A DNA stretch of 64,000 nt from Myoxocephalus aenaeus (Eukaryota > Chordata > Actinopteri > Perciformes > Cottidae), in NCBI GenBank assembly GCA_038501785.1, contig JBAMJR010000053.1:9607001-9671000 (forward strand). The letters run 5' to 3'. The position numbers and the translations under genes were made by a program. The notes beneath the pieces were generated by a model. It was not told the origin of the DNA, searched no databases, and saw only the letters and a program-made list of their open reading frames with translations. Positions 48,669 through 61,425 of the stretch are shown here, in pieces (positions within the stretch are counted from its first letter, which is position 1; each line of letters begins with the position of its first letter).

Positions 48669-49384
48669 TCTGGGCCGCGAAGCGGTTTTCCATTATCTAT
48701 CATATCACTGTGTGGGGAATTGGCATTGGCGCCCCCTGCAGCTGCAGGCGCCCCTGCTTGCTAAGAAGGTGCCGTCTACTAGTGACGTGTCGGTCGCGAA
48801 CGAAACGGCTCTGAGAGCTCTTTAACGTGAACGACGGGGCCGGCTTTTTTTTTCTTTCTTCTCTCTCTCGCTCTCTCGCTCGCTCTCTCAAGCCGCATTT
48901 GATTGGTCAATATGTGTGGCGTCGTCTCTGTGCCTGCGATGAGCAGAGGGGCGGGAGTTACACAGTTCATGTGACGTCACGAGACTGTGCATTGTAGCAA
49001 CTTCAGTCCCCTCAGAGAGAATGTTTTCCAAAACAGGGCAGATCATTACGGAGAGAAGAAACAGGATCAGCCCTCAAAGCTGAGGCACTTGGTCTTTCTC
49101 AATGTAAATCTTCACTGAAGGACAAAACTCTGGATGCTGATTTTTTTTCTTTTTGTTTTACACATTTTTATTTATATTTTGTTGTGTGATTCTGTAAGCT
49201 TCTGTATGTTGTTTTACTTTAAATCTGTTAAGTATTAAAAAGTAAAAGTTTAAAATAGTTAAAAGTTAGTTAAGTTCATTTGTAAATAGTTAAACGTTTG
49301 TTTTTGCACTTTCAATTTTTTTTTTATCACTCTGTAGAGTGTATAAAATCGCTCGGGGCGTAATTACATGTAGAACCGCCACTG
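48545..49384 (+). mobile_element. hAT-type non-autonomous element, 840 bp, with intact 8-bp target duplication
   Basis: Left end CAGGGGCGGTTTT and right end AGAACCGCCACTG form inverted termini matching at 11 of 13 positions. They are flanked on both sides by AACGCACA (48537-48544 and 49385-49392). CAG-type termini plus an 8-bp duplication are the hallmark of the hAT superfamily. No transposase frame is present. The inside has an (AT)n run (48625-48666), a GGCGCC...GGCGCC palindrome near 48729-48754 and CT-rich sequence. Confidence 0.88.
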
Positions 49385-49663
49385 AACGCACACTAACACT
49401 GGTGGCGCTGTCTCGTCTCACATGTGTTTCAACTGAACAGAGAAGAAGAAAAGGGAGGAAGCTGTGACGAACACAAAGATCATTTATGAATAGGACGTCT
49501 CACTCATGGAAAAACCTGCCCAATCTTTGATAGTAAATGAAAAATGCAGCGAGATGGCTCATAAATCCCATGCAATATTTGGACCGGTTCCAGGCCGGCT
49601 CCATCAGCAGGGCCATGGCAGCAGGCTGGACCGGTTCCAGGCATCCATGAATCCATGGCAGGG

Positions 49664-50166
49664 ATTAGCAACTTGTTTTCCAAACTAAAGGACAAAAAAA
49701 AGTGTCCGATTGGCGTTTCATGGCCGTCCCTCCTGGTTTACCCCTGCTGTTGCTCTGTGTTGTCCTGTCTCCAGGCCTGCGGGGCAGTATTAGTCAGCAC
49801 ACCTGGGCCTGGTGTGCTTTGTGCTCACAGGCCGCAGTAGCAGACCCTCCTTTACACGCCTCCTCTCCCACACACCTCTGCGTTGTGTTCCCCCCCAGTT
49901 TCTTTATTGGACAACACGAGAGCTATGCAGACCACTTTCCCTCCTCCAGCCCCGTCAGGGATTACAGTGATGGTTACAGTGGTATTCACACACACCGTCA
50001 GAGACCAGTCATCATAGTTAGTCATTCAAAGAACATTATGTTTAATGTTTAGAAATAATGTACCACTAGTTGACACAAAGTAGCAGTTTCATACTTGGTT
50101 GATTTGACTTCTCCTCATGTTAGTTCCTGATTCCTCTTCCCCTGAACAGCATGAAACCCTCACTAG

Positions 50167-50202
<36 letters not shown>

Positions 50203-50307
50203 TTTATTTATATAGCACCTTTAAAAACAAGGTTTACAAAGTGCTCTTCAGAGAAGCAAAGCATAGCCATACATAACGTCAATACCGGTAAACATAAAAG
50301 GACCATA
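49664..50307 (+). repeat. Right copy of the direct repeat flanking the sortilin gene
   Basis: It matches 34180-35315 at both ends but lacks the central 510 bp. The join occurs at ccagcccc/gtcagggattacagtgatgg. It includes an AAT microsatellite (50167-50202) longer than in the left copy. Both copies have the same orientation, about 15 kb apart. Confidence 0.8.
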
Positions 50308-51283
50308 TTTGATTAGCTGTGAAACGTGAGTCCCGCAGCTGTGTTGGGAGGTATTTTTTGCAAATTTTTGCAAAGTGGGGATAATTTTATTGGGCTTATA
50401 ATGAGATCATTGCCCCTAAGTATGAGCTATTCATTCCCCAAAATGGAAATAACTAACTTTAAAATGTTCTCTCTATACATACATCTCCAAGAAATCCTTT
50501 TTTTCCACAGTGGTATCTTTGTCAAGAAAATATGGCCATGTAAATACGCAAATTAAAGATTACAATCACAAATAAAGCTACAATAAATAACTGAGTAAAC
50601 GCTGAAATAACCAGTAAACCCCCTTTTAATGAAAGAGAAGTTGTTGTAAATGTGTTCAGTGCTCGAAAACAAACCAACAAAAGCTCCAGGTCTGCCTGCT
50701 TGTTCGTCTTTGGTTTCTTCGACAGAGTGGAGCATCTTCTCATCCAACCTCTTTGCTCTTCTCACCGCCTCAGGTATCTTAATCACTGAGCTCGCCCGAG
50801 AGTATTCGTGATATCACTCCGCGGTTATTGGCTTAGTGCAATAGAGCCATATCTGAAGGGAGGTGTGAGCATACTTCCCGAGGATACTTTGACATTACTT
50901 CCTTTATCGCTGCTATCACTGGAGCTATGTGGTTGCTATCTTGTTAGCAAAACGCAGGCAGAAACACGGAAGTTACACAGCAGAAGAGCCAACGTCACGT
51001 CTGCTTTGACGTTATATGTTACAACTTGAAGCAAACGCCTCATCACGACCCACTTGCTTTTGGGTAAGCTAGAGCGACTTGGAGATACCAGCCACTGCCT
51101 TATTTTAATTGTATTAGCTTGCAGGCAGCGTACAGTCAGCTAGAGTAGACGTCACGCTGTGACAGTCACTGTCCCATCTGTGACGTGGCAATCACAGATT
51201 AATTGATAAAGGATGCATTGTTTTATCTCTGCAGGTTTAACATAAATAAATAAAATCTTTTGGATAAGTGTCTGGAGGATAAG

Positions 51284-54200
51284 ATGGCCAGGGCTGGAGG
51301 TAATTACATATTGTCATTGTAAGGTGATGCACAATAGCATAACACGGTGGGGAATCTGTGTGTGACGTTTAAAACACCTTATCCTGTTTGTCTGTTCGTC
51401 ATTCAGGTGTTTTGAAGTTGGCGGTGGTCGTCTTTGTATTCCTCCTCGTTGTCTTCATGACTTTTCAACTGCTAGAGATAAACATGGATTTCACGTTTCG
51501 CAATGTTCTGTGTGAGTTAACTTATCTTTCTCCATTAATACCCGATGTTTGCCGTAAGGCAGGGCGGCTTACATACCGTCATTTAAATGACTGCCATAAA
51601 GGTGTCCACTGGGAAGAAGAAAAAAAACATTTAATATAGACTCTTTTTTTTTTTTTTTTTTTTTTGTTGGTTGTTTTTCAGCAAGATCTATGCCACCGAA
51701 TGAAGCCTGTAAGTATGTTTTGAATTATTATTATTATTTCATTTTTACCACCAGCGACGGTGACACTCGTATTCTTGTTTTCATTAACTTATTTCGATTT
51801 ATTTATCTTCTTTATTGCAAGACAAAATACACACTTGTGCCAGAACAGCATTGCTGTGCAAGAAAAAAGACCAAAGGGCAATGATAACAATACAAGGGAG
51901 GAAAGAAACGGTGAATACAGGCCCAGTTGTATGATGTGTGGATTTAATATTGGTGTGTTTGTTTGAGTTCTTAACAGTCTTGGGTGGATATGAAATTATA
52001 CATATTAATAATGATGAAATATAATTTAATTCGTCCTATTATTATAATTACTAAGGTATGATATAATGATGTCGGTGCGATTTAAGAGAGAAATAAAGGA
52101 AGATAAACAAATAGGCAAATGAACTAAGAAAAAAAATGCATTAAATAGAATAAACATATAAGTAAAGTTTATTTATAATGCACTTATCACAGACAACGGT
52201 CGCAAAGTGCTGTACAGGAGTCGAGAGAGACATACTTTAAACCAAATTAAATTAAAAGATGGTGCCATTTAAAAACACAGTCAAACAAATAAAGAAAATA
52301 AATGACAAAAAAACAGATAAAAAGCAGGCCATAGAGCATGTATTTAACCAAACGGCAGTTGAAACGGGTATGTCTTTAGTTGGTTTCTAAATGACATCAC
52401 GGAATCAGCAAACCGTAGGGGTGCAGGAAGAACATTCAAATTCTTACAAACTCTTACTGGTGAGCAGTTGGGATCAAAATGACGGCTTGAAACCGAAGAC
52501 GGCCGTTGGTTTCTTTTGTTTTCCTCATAACTGATCCGCTATGAGAAATAAATTCCTTTTTGGTAGAGCTCAAGCACCCGTTAGCGGATACGCTTCCGCG
52601 ATCGGACCACCTGTTACCTGATAGTGCGCTTCCTGATGCCCATTGTGTAAATGGAGTTTTCTATTCACAGCCCCAAAGCCAGCCAAGTACAAGTGTGGGC
52701 TGTCCAAGTCCTGTCCACACGGACACTTCGCCTTCAGGATGGCAAGTGGAGCGGCCAGTGTGGTGGGACCCCGAATCTGCCTGGAGGACAAATTGTAAGT
52801 GAAGTGGCTCCTTGAAACCGTTTGTAACTTGACGTTGACAAGTGCAGATTGCAGTTCTGATATTGATTTGTCAGTTGAATTGTATTTTGATTAATATGTA
52901 TAGATTCCTAAATAGGACAATAGTTGCAGTCATAGCCGATTGTTTGTGCTCATGTGTGATAAAGGAAGCAAAATGATGTGTTCACACACCCTGTCCGGGA
53001 ACTGCTGTCTTGTCAAACACATCTTCTTTATTTAACAACCACCCCCTGCTTTAGCATTTAGAAGCAGGATACAAACAATTAAAGTGGTTATGATGTGGTT
53101 GTGTGCACATGTCTAGGAATTTACAGTTTGTCAACTATATTACTTCACCTAATAATAATGACATTTTATATCATTACACTCATTTTTACTATATTGTCAT
53201 TCACCTGCACGGGAGACGTTGTTAACAAATACATGAACAAACACTATTTGCTTCCAACAAAAGCTATATCGTGTTCCAGCTTCTAAATGCGACATGTACG
53301 TGTGAAGGTGTCCATGAAGGCTCCATTCTCACTGTCCTCTGTGCCGTTTCAGAATAATGAGCGCTGTGATGAACAACGTGGGGAGAGGAATCAACATCGC
53401 CCTGGTTGATGGTAACGCTATCAGCTGTATTCAGCGCCTTGAAGTCAATTTTGACTACTGATAGCAATATAATACAGCACTGTTATTTACATTTTCCTAT
53501 TGGAAACAATGGCGTCTGTTTCAAAAGGATATGCCAACCCTATAATGAACCACTCCCAAGATTGTGTACCTGTGTAATTTAAAGTTGTGACTTAACAAAA
53601 AATGTAAATACTGTGAATCTCAGTTGTACTAAACGTTAGATTTGTGTTCTAAATTTGATATTTTTTCACCCACAGGGAGAACAGGGGAAGTTATTAAGAC
53701 TGAATTTTTTGATTTGTGGGTAGGAGGTACGAACATTTCAAAAACGTTTTACAAAAAAAAAAAAAAAAATACATGCATTGCGTTAACCACATGTTGCTTT
53801 GTTTAGATGTGGCTCCCTTCATCAAATTCCTGAAGGGCATTTCGGAAGGGACAGTCGTGATGATGGCCTCATTTGACGATCTATCAACAAAGTAAGGCCT
53901 TTTTCCACAGCAGCCCTCTCGCTTACCGATTGCAGTTTAGATCCACATGACTAATTCATTGCTTTAGTTATCTATAATATTGTCCGTGTCTCTGCTGCTT
54001 GAAATAATATCTGTCTTTCTTTTGTTCTGTAGACTCAACGATGAAGCCAGGAAGCTAATTGCTGATCTGGGCAGCTCAGTTATCACTACCATGGGCTTCC
54101 GCGATAACTGGGTCTTTGTGGGAGGGAAAGGCATCAAGACCAAGAGTCCATTTGAGCTGGTAATATGAGCCACACATCTACTCCCTTAGATGAAGTATTA

Positions 54201-55813
54201 CACCGTTTGTAAGCAACAGCAGTGTTCTTGTCTTTATACTATTCTAAATATGTAAGGGAACAACATGTTCCCAAATCAGCCTTCCATCAGTTAAAACTAA
54301 AATGTATTCTACCAGCACACCGCCGGCATATAAGCCCGAGAGTAAAATATCAGAATTCAACCCCATCACCTGAGATATAGAGCTCAGTGATCAAATGTTG
54401 AGTGCTTCAGTAGTTAAAAGGAATTTGTTGGTGAGAATGCAGCCAATTCCAATATCTTTACACAAAGTGGACCTGGTATCCTGTCAGCTCGGCATTCAGC
54501 GTTCCTTCATACTCAGGAAGTGCCACGGTGTAGGGCTGGGCGCTATGGCCAAAAATTCATATCGCGGTATTTTTTCCCCGAGTAAATCATTCATTGACGC
54601 CGAAAAGGCCGACCGGCTAACTGAACAGCTGTTCACCGCTCGCTTGGCTAACTCGCTCACAACTGGCCAGTGAGCGGTTTTCAGCGTGTCTTCCGTTCTG
54701 TCGCTTTTTTTTTTTTTTTTTTTTTACCTACATTCCCCTGGGTGCCCCTCCATGTTCAGCTTCATCACTGCCATGACTGGTTGACGGTCTTGAATCCGAG
54801 GACCGTAATCGCATACACTCTTCGTATTCCAACACATGCTTTTTGCTGAGGTGATGGAGTAAATTGCTAGTGTTGCCACCAGAGGCAATAACAGCGGCTC
54901 GACAAACTTTGCAATAAATCGTTTTCTGATCTAAGTCGGATTTTTCAAAACCAAAAACACAGACACAGCTCCTCTCTTGGGCACAAGTTGCATTGGTGCA
55001 TCTCTGCTCTCTCGTTGTTCCTCCTGCATCGCTCTTTTCCGGGTTTTTTTTATGTAGCGACGGCGTTTCTTCTTGTTGTGATAGTGGGCGAGCTGTACCC
55101 AGCATGCAGTTCGGCGGTGTAATTTGATAAATGTACAATTATTAGTGTTATAAATTGTTTGCGTCACAAACTGTTGTGTCGTGGTGTTTTACCCTGTTTT
55201 AAGAGCGTTAGTTGTGGGTTATTAATTGTTGTTATAACCATGACTCCATCTCAATACACGTCAGACAAGTAGCTCTGACTGCTGCACCCTCAGCGGTGAA
55301 CAATATATTTTGCTGCCTGCTGAAGAGCGACAACAGTTGTTACGGCTATGACTGTATTCGAAAAATTCATACCGGACATTTTAAGCCGGTACCGGTGTGT
55401 CACTCATGCTGTGTGTCACTCATGCTGAGTGTTCACAGCCCTGGGGGAAATCACTGTACGGTCGTGTTGGAAGATCTGGATCTTCAGAAAATACAAATAC
55501 ATTTCCAGAATGTCTTTCAAAACCTGTAATGTTAAAGCCACAGAATGAGTTTTAACCCAACTCTGTTCATGACAGTTGTTGTCAGAGTATTGTCCCTGCT
55601 GTCCCTTTTTTATATCTGTTTAGTTCACAAGACTGGCACACTCTGCCTCATTGCATCATAATGCAGACTTTGTGATTTCCTATGAGTTGTCCAATGTGTT
55701 GTGTTTTGTGTTTACCTCCTCAGCATATAAAGAACAGTGCAGACACCAACAAATTTGATGGATGGCCCGACGTCCTGGAGATGGAGGGCTGCGTGCCTCA
55801 GAGGCAGGACTGA
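51284..55813 (+). CDS. fam3c: FAM3C (ILEI) secreted cytokine-like protein, 227 aa
   Basis: Coding exons: 51284-51299, 51407-51511, 51682-51708, 52671-52794, 53353-53411, 53676-53726, 53807-53891, 54033-54159, 55724-55813. They sum to 684 nt, 227 aa plus stop, the human FAM3C length. The N-terminus MARAGGVLKLAVVVFVFLL is a signal or signal-anchor segment. The globular FAM3 domain follows, with VGPRICLEDK, NNVGRGINIALVDGRTGEV, GFRDNWVFVGGKGIKTKSPF and C-terminal WPDVLEMEGCVPQRQD. Cys58, Cys64, Cys86 and Cys221 stand at the same positions as the human disulfide cysteines. The fifth human cysteine, before GGKG, is Val185 here. FAM3C promotes epithelial-mesenchymal transition in mammals. FAM3D, A and B are less similar in the motifs above. 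Confidence 0.95.
52160..52340 (-). mobile_element. L2/SINE-type 3' tail relic
   Basis: The + strand reads agtttatttataatgcactt then cgcaaagtgctgtacaggag. This is the reverse complement of the shared L2/SINE tail, followed by A-rich sequence. It lies in the fam3c intron before exon 52671. Confidence 0.5.
54533..55441 (-). mobile_element. hAT transposon fragment with BED zinc finger
   Basis: On the minus strand, 55138-54728 encodes 136 residues. They include a BED-type finger, CKVCRAAVIASGGNTSNLLH with HHLSKKH after it, preceded by VFGFEKSDLDQKTIY. This is the N-terminal part of ZBED/hAT transposases. The dimerisation and RNase H-like domains are missing. Putative ends tagggctggg (54533) and cacagccctg (about 55441) are weak inverted matches, with no convincing target duplication. 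It lies in the last fam3c intron, antisense to the gene. Confidence 0.7.
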
Positions 55814-55924
55814 ACTGAGCTCCCGCTGTAAAGCTCGTCCAACCCGTCCTCATGAGACTTTTGGGCTCAGGTGGTTTTTAGAGCTGACACCACTCAGGCT
55901 TGTTATTCACGTTTGCCTTCTATA

Positions 55925-55930
55925 ATTAAA
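55925..55930 (+). terminator. fam3c: Candidate fam3c poly(A) signal (ATTAAA)
   Basis: ATTAAA 112 bp after the stop is the nearest usable hexamer. No AATAAA was noticed in the next 600 bp, so a longer 3' UTR is possible. Confidence 0.3.
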
Positions 55931-57103
55931 AACCTTTAAGAAGATACGGCAACAAAAGAGGAGCGATGCAAGTCAGACATTTGCTGGATTGTGAAGTGTG
56001 GACCTGTTGGCTTGCATTTCCTGTTTGGGTACTGAATTGTAGAAGGGAGTAATAGGTAGAGTGCACTGATATAATGGACCTCCATTTAGTTATTGGCATA
56101 CTATCACACTTTCTATATGTTTCACCCCCGGACTTGGCTCTGATAGTTTGGCATAATTGCACTTTTGCTGATTTAAAAATGGATATCATAGCCCTGATTT
56201 TTGGGGGGCTGAGTTTCCTTGCCTTAATCTCATTCTCTTGTTCCTGGTTTTAAACAAACTGGACTTTGTGATTCCTTTTCTTCCTTTCAGAGACAACTAT
56301 TTTTCTAAGAATATTATTAGTAACAGGGTTTGAGGATGCTTCTTGTAATTGTATTGTAACCAAATGTACCAAATTCACTTGTACATGTGTTAATATTTGT
56401 TTTGAGAAGAATTTCAAAGATCTTAATTTAATAATCAATGTAACAACAATATGATGTGTTAAATTAAATGATATTGGTAGGTGTTATGTAGTTTTTGTTA
56501 CGTGTATGTATACAGAACAGTTGGCAGCTGTGGATCAACTCAACGTCATCAGTATCAACCTCAATGGTAATCTCACCATTTTACAGCCACTTCAAAAGCA
56601 ATTGAAAACAATTCTGTATGTAAAAATATGGTGACGCCAATCACATTAATGATGCATGTATTTTATATGAATAGAGTATGTTAATTGACATCAGTATGAA
56701 ATACAAGACGTGTTATGCCTGAGTTAGCGATTATGCTAATTCACATCCATCGTTCATACAAAAACTGTGACGATATAGAGATGCAATCATGCAATACACA
56801 AGTTAACAGGACAAAATACACTGTGGAACAATGTTTGAGATGGGTCTGAGTAGACTGGTAAGCCATTCCAGTATTGACTTCTTTTGAAGTACTACCTACT
56901 GACAGCCCCCTCTAGTGGTGGCCATGGTGCCAATGCCATGGTCAGCTCTCTGTTTCATGAATTCATTTTAAGGCAGTGGAGCAAGTCCATGCAATGCCTT
57001 ATACATGAGAGAAGCACATTTTACCATTCATAAATTCTCAAAAAATATAACATAAGTTAGAAAATAAGTTATATTTTGTATCAAAAAAGCTTATTCTATT
57101 GAT

Positions 57104-57480
57104 TTAAGTGTTATTACCCGAGACCAGTTGGTAAAACAATACTTTTTGTAATAAAACAATTATTGAGTGTAAACAATGGCCTAATTTTGACACCTTTTTC
57201 CCATCACTTTTAAAAAGGTTAACGTATTTGAACTCTTTTACAATATCAAGCTCCTCCACTCTCAGGAACATTTTGCAATGTGTCACCTTTACTGGCTGTT
57301 TTGTAAACATCATACACAAGGATTAAGAAGTCTTCTTGGACATCTTTTGCACATAAAAATAAATTGCTTCATCCGCATTCATTTGAATAGTGATGTTTGG
57401 GCATGCCGTCATTAATATGTAACACAATTAAAATTGGTCCAAGGATAGAGCCTTGTGGGACTCCTACGGGACAGTCAAGG
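57104..57480 (-). mobile_element. LINE reverse transcriptase fragment, decayed
   Basis: Minus strand 57464-57436 encodes the RT motif GVPQGSILGP, followed by ILIVLHIND. Further on the catalytic motif is damaged (NADEAIYFYV, where YADDT-like is expected), and then EELDIVKEFKYVNL matches the post-catalytic strand. Frames are broken. The clade is uncertain. Confidence 0.75.
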
Positions 57481-60400
57481 TAAGGAGATTTGTTGCAGTT
57501 GACACAAACACATTGCTTTCTATTGGATATGATTTCATCTGCATAGCTTCGTCAGAAAAATGTAAATAAGGGGATTTAGACAAAAGAGCCTTCTCATCGA
57601 TGTCCATGTTTGTGTTGAAATGGTACATATTGTAGTTTTAAAGCTCCAATTAGTATGTTTAGGTTGCTAGAGACACTTCTTAGGGCGGGCTCTTGCTGCT
57701 GGCAACCAATCAAATGTCACAAACCTGTGCAGCTGTGTTTGTAACTGTAGTTTCTACAACAATAAGCTCTTTTCCATCACTTGAAAGACTAGTAAGCACA
57801 TTCAACATGTTAGCCAGTGAAGGTCATTTTGACCATTTTGTGCAGAATTCTTTTAATTCTAAATCAATCCAGAATATAGAGCTGTTTCTGGATTTCATTA
57901 GGTTTTCTTGTGCTTCATTATGTTATGAATATTTTATATAATTTCGTATTTTCTACATTTTAGTTCGGACATTCTTAAATTGTTGACTTACAATTAGTGC
58001 AACTGTAGAATGAACGGTATTTGCTGCAGTAGATCAGACACATTTTAAAGCAAACCTTTCAGAAATGTCTCGCAACACCTTCCGCCGTCCTTCATCATCG
58101 TGCCCTCCCAGTCTTTCTGCTTGTTTTAATATGCTTCAAAAGAAAACGTCAATGGCCCATGTCTTCCAATTTCACTCTATTATGCTGTCATGTTGTGCAA
58201 GAAAGTGATTCCTCGTTGCAACATCTGCTGCAAGGGAATTGCTTGTCATTAAGTTGACAGACAGAGGGCGCCATTGTCTCATTTAAAAATGGGGCCCTGT
58301 GGTTTGTACTACAGTTTGTGCAGTAGGTGTTGTGCTTCAGTAATACAGTGGATCTCTCCTTGGAGTCTGTTTACTAAATCAACAACATGATCACCTGCTC
58401 GGATGTCGGAGATCATGAGTGAACATCAGCCTATGGCCTGTGTTGAATAAGAAGTTGGTCTAATTTAAACATTCAATGTGTGCCTATTGCATAATGTATA
58501 TGCCAGACATGAGAAAATGACCCAAATGATATGCTGCGAGTATCACTGGGGAGAGTTTGTGGCATTAATGCTGTGTTTGTGGATGCAACCTACGCACCAA
58601 CCTCTCAACTCTACTCAAAATATACATTAACAGTGCGATATTTCCGTCTCTATTACCTGAATACTCACATGGCGCACTAATCCGACAACTGTGCCATGTA
58701 CTTTCACTGTCATGTGTGTTTTTAGTCCGACAAATAAGGGTATTTTGCACACGACTCCTCTCAAAGTGTCCCTCTGCCAGGGGAGTGGTGACCTTCCTCA
58801 TTCCCCTCAACACAGAGCTCTTCCTCATTCCCACGAAATGAAAAAACACCACGATGCTCTCCCTCTGATCTCATCTGAGCCCCATGCGTGACATCCCTCT
58901 GACATGTTATATCCCCATGTGTGTTTATATAATGGAGAGCATTTGTTTGGAGGCCGTTCCAGTGTATATATATATATATATATTTTAATTTATATAATCT
59001 ATGCTTAACATTACAGATCCTTGCATGCTTCCCTTTACGTGGGCCTCACATATGAAGTCATGTTATGCCTGCGTGCAGTTAGAGAGGTGCGTGCTTGGGA
59101 TGCTTTTAAAAGTGTGTGTTCGTCAGCGTTCGTGTAGGCTGAACCCCTTCTGAGCCCATGTTTCTGCTAGCTGGGAGACGAAGTGTGGGAGTGAATCGTC
59201 TCCAGCTCGTCTTATATAAGACACGCTATATACGATGCATTATGTATGAACATAGAATATCTCCCGTCCCATAAACCTCTAATGATGAGACATCTCGTGG
59301 GGGCCTGAGGGTAAAGCTGTATAAACTCAGGAGGACTATGAGGATAACGTGCTCTCACGAAACAGGAGAGTTCTTATTGTTGTTGTCGTTGGAGAGAACA
59401 AGTTTTATTCGTCCTCTGCATGCTCCGCAAAATAAATCTGTCCGCTAAACAAAGGCGCTTGCCTCTCACAGAACCTCTTATGAACTCATTCCCCTTCGCC
59501 TCGGTTTGACTTCTGACCTCTTTCACTCCATGATCAGGCCCACTCTCATGCTCCAAAACAACTCCTCTGCTCAACTTAGCATGAACCTTTTAGAGGTAAA
59601 TGCATTTCCTGCTAACGTTGTCGCCCTACTTCCGTGACGAAAAAAACACTAATGACCTTAAATGCATGCTGACCATATCTCTCACGGTGACTGTAAAGAA
59701 AACACTACTACTCTATACTACACACTGCTGACCTCGACTTAACACAGACCAAAATGCACACACTCCAACACACTTCCATACATCCCTCAATGAGTCCTGC
59801 TCTTTTCAAAACATTCTCTCACATACCTAACCCCAGAAAAGGCCCTGCATCTGTCTCTGCAGCCCAAAAGTTACATGACTCAAACACCCAAAGCTTATAA
59901 ACATCAGTCATATCACGACCACTGGTGGCAGGAGGGCGACATTACAACAGTCTGTAAGTATTTTTGCAATATCCGTTCTGGCCAGCAGTGGCAGCACTGA
60001 GCACAAAGCTGCTTCCTCACTCCAGTCTTTGTGTGAGGAGGAAACTTTGCGACTTCTTTTAGTGTTGCACACTTTAATCCACTGACTTGCACATGTCATC
60101 ATCAGTTTACTTGTCATTTCTGTGCAAACTGTTATATGTCTGTGACTGTTGAGGTGGCTTTGTCAAGTGTGAGAAAATTACATTTTGCATTTATTTGATG
60201 GACACTTTTGTCCAAAGCCTTGGAAGACAACACATGATATTGTACAATACAGATTAAGATTTTCTTCAAGGAGAGTTTGTCTCCAGGTCATATCACGTAG
60301 TATGAATGCATTGCCTGGTTCATATGCATTGCTCTTTGTGAGCTCCTATATCGTCTGTCGTGTTGTAACCACTCCCCTCATCTGTCTCTTATCTGATACT

Positions 60401-61331
60401 GGACCCCAAACAGAGCCTCGCCCTCTTGTTTACCCCCAGCTCTGCACAAAACCCTTTCCACAACGGTTTCTTTCAGGTTCCTCAACCCCCTACACTCAAG
60501 TCAAGACAAGTCACCAACATCACAAAAAAAAAATCTACCCCCAAAAAACTTTAGGGAGAACAAAAGAGGAGGGATTCCTCTTCCAGGACGGACAGACGTG
60601 CAATAGAAGTTACAGAACACAACACATTAAACATCGACTACACGTACAAGGCTTGATAGATGAATAGTGATAATGTAACAGCAGTTTTCAGCATTGTAGG
60701 TACGGTGCTGGAATGGAAGAAAGTATGACTCAAATTTGTGGAACCCCTAGGTCCCTAATATCAAACTTGAAGGAGGAAGACTAGAAAGGTCTGCTCACCA
60801 TTCAGCTACTCACTCCTAAAACAAGCCAACTATAGTGGTTTAGTGAAGCACACCTCCTGTACATCTCATCATTACCCTTACCGGACTAACAATTTATCCA
60901 TTCCGACTCATCTTTCTCGCAAACGTCCTATTGCGCGACGCTCTTGTGATCTCTGACTGCTTCATCCGGACTTAATTGGCGTGGCCACGGATTACTACGT
61001 TTCTTAAACTCAGTGCCTCGGTTCTAGGGGCTGCCCCCTAACCCTGAGACTGCATTGATTAGAAATGAGAAAAAGTAGCAAGTCTAGTATGATATGGACT
61101 TAGCACAGAGAGAGAGAGTAATAAAGTGAATAAGTAGAAGAGGGATTACAACAAAATTGTGGGGGAGGAAATTTGTCGATCTCACAGAAATCCCGACGGC
61201 ACCATGTGAAGCAGAGTCACGGCCTCAAAGTGTTTGTGCAAAAGGTGCAACAACCCCTTCCCCCTCAATCTCAGCAATGACCCCACTGCCCTTGTTTTCC
61301 GCCCCACCACCAATCCTATAATTGCCTCTCC

Positions 61332-61423
<92 letters not shown>
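61332..61423. repeat. (CA)n microsatellite, about 46 units
   Basis: A long uninterrupted CA run in the gene-free right part of the window. Confidence 0.97.

Positions 61424-61425
<2 letters not shown>

Larger units (their letters stand above)
46675..51283. other. Sortilin-fam3c intergenic region
   Basis: Sortilin 3' UTR at its start, then a dense stack of transposon relics: a hAT-like element interrupted by a LINE (47095-47869), a LINE C-terminus (47870-48260), a hAT-type element with intact target duplication (48545-49384) and the right copy of the direct repeat (49664-50307). From 50308 to 51283 only AT-rich sequence and the presumed fam3c 5' UTR were seen. Confidence 0.65.
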
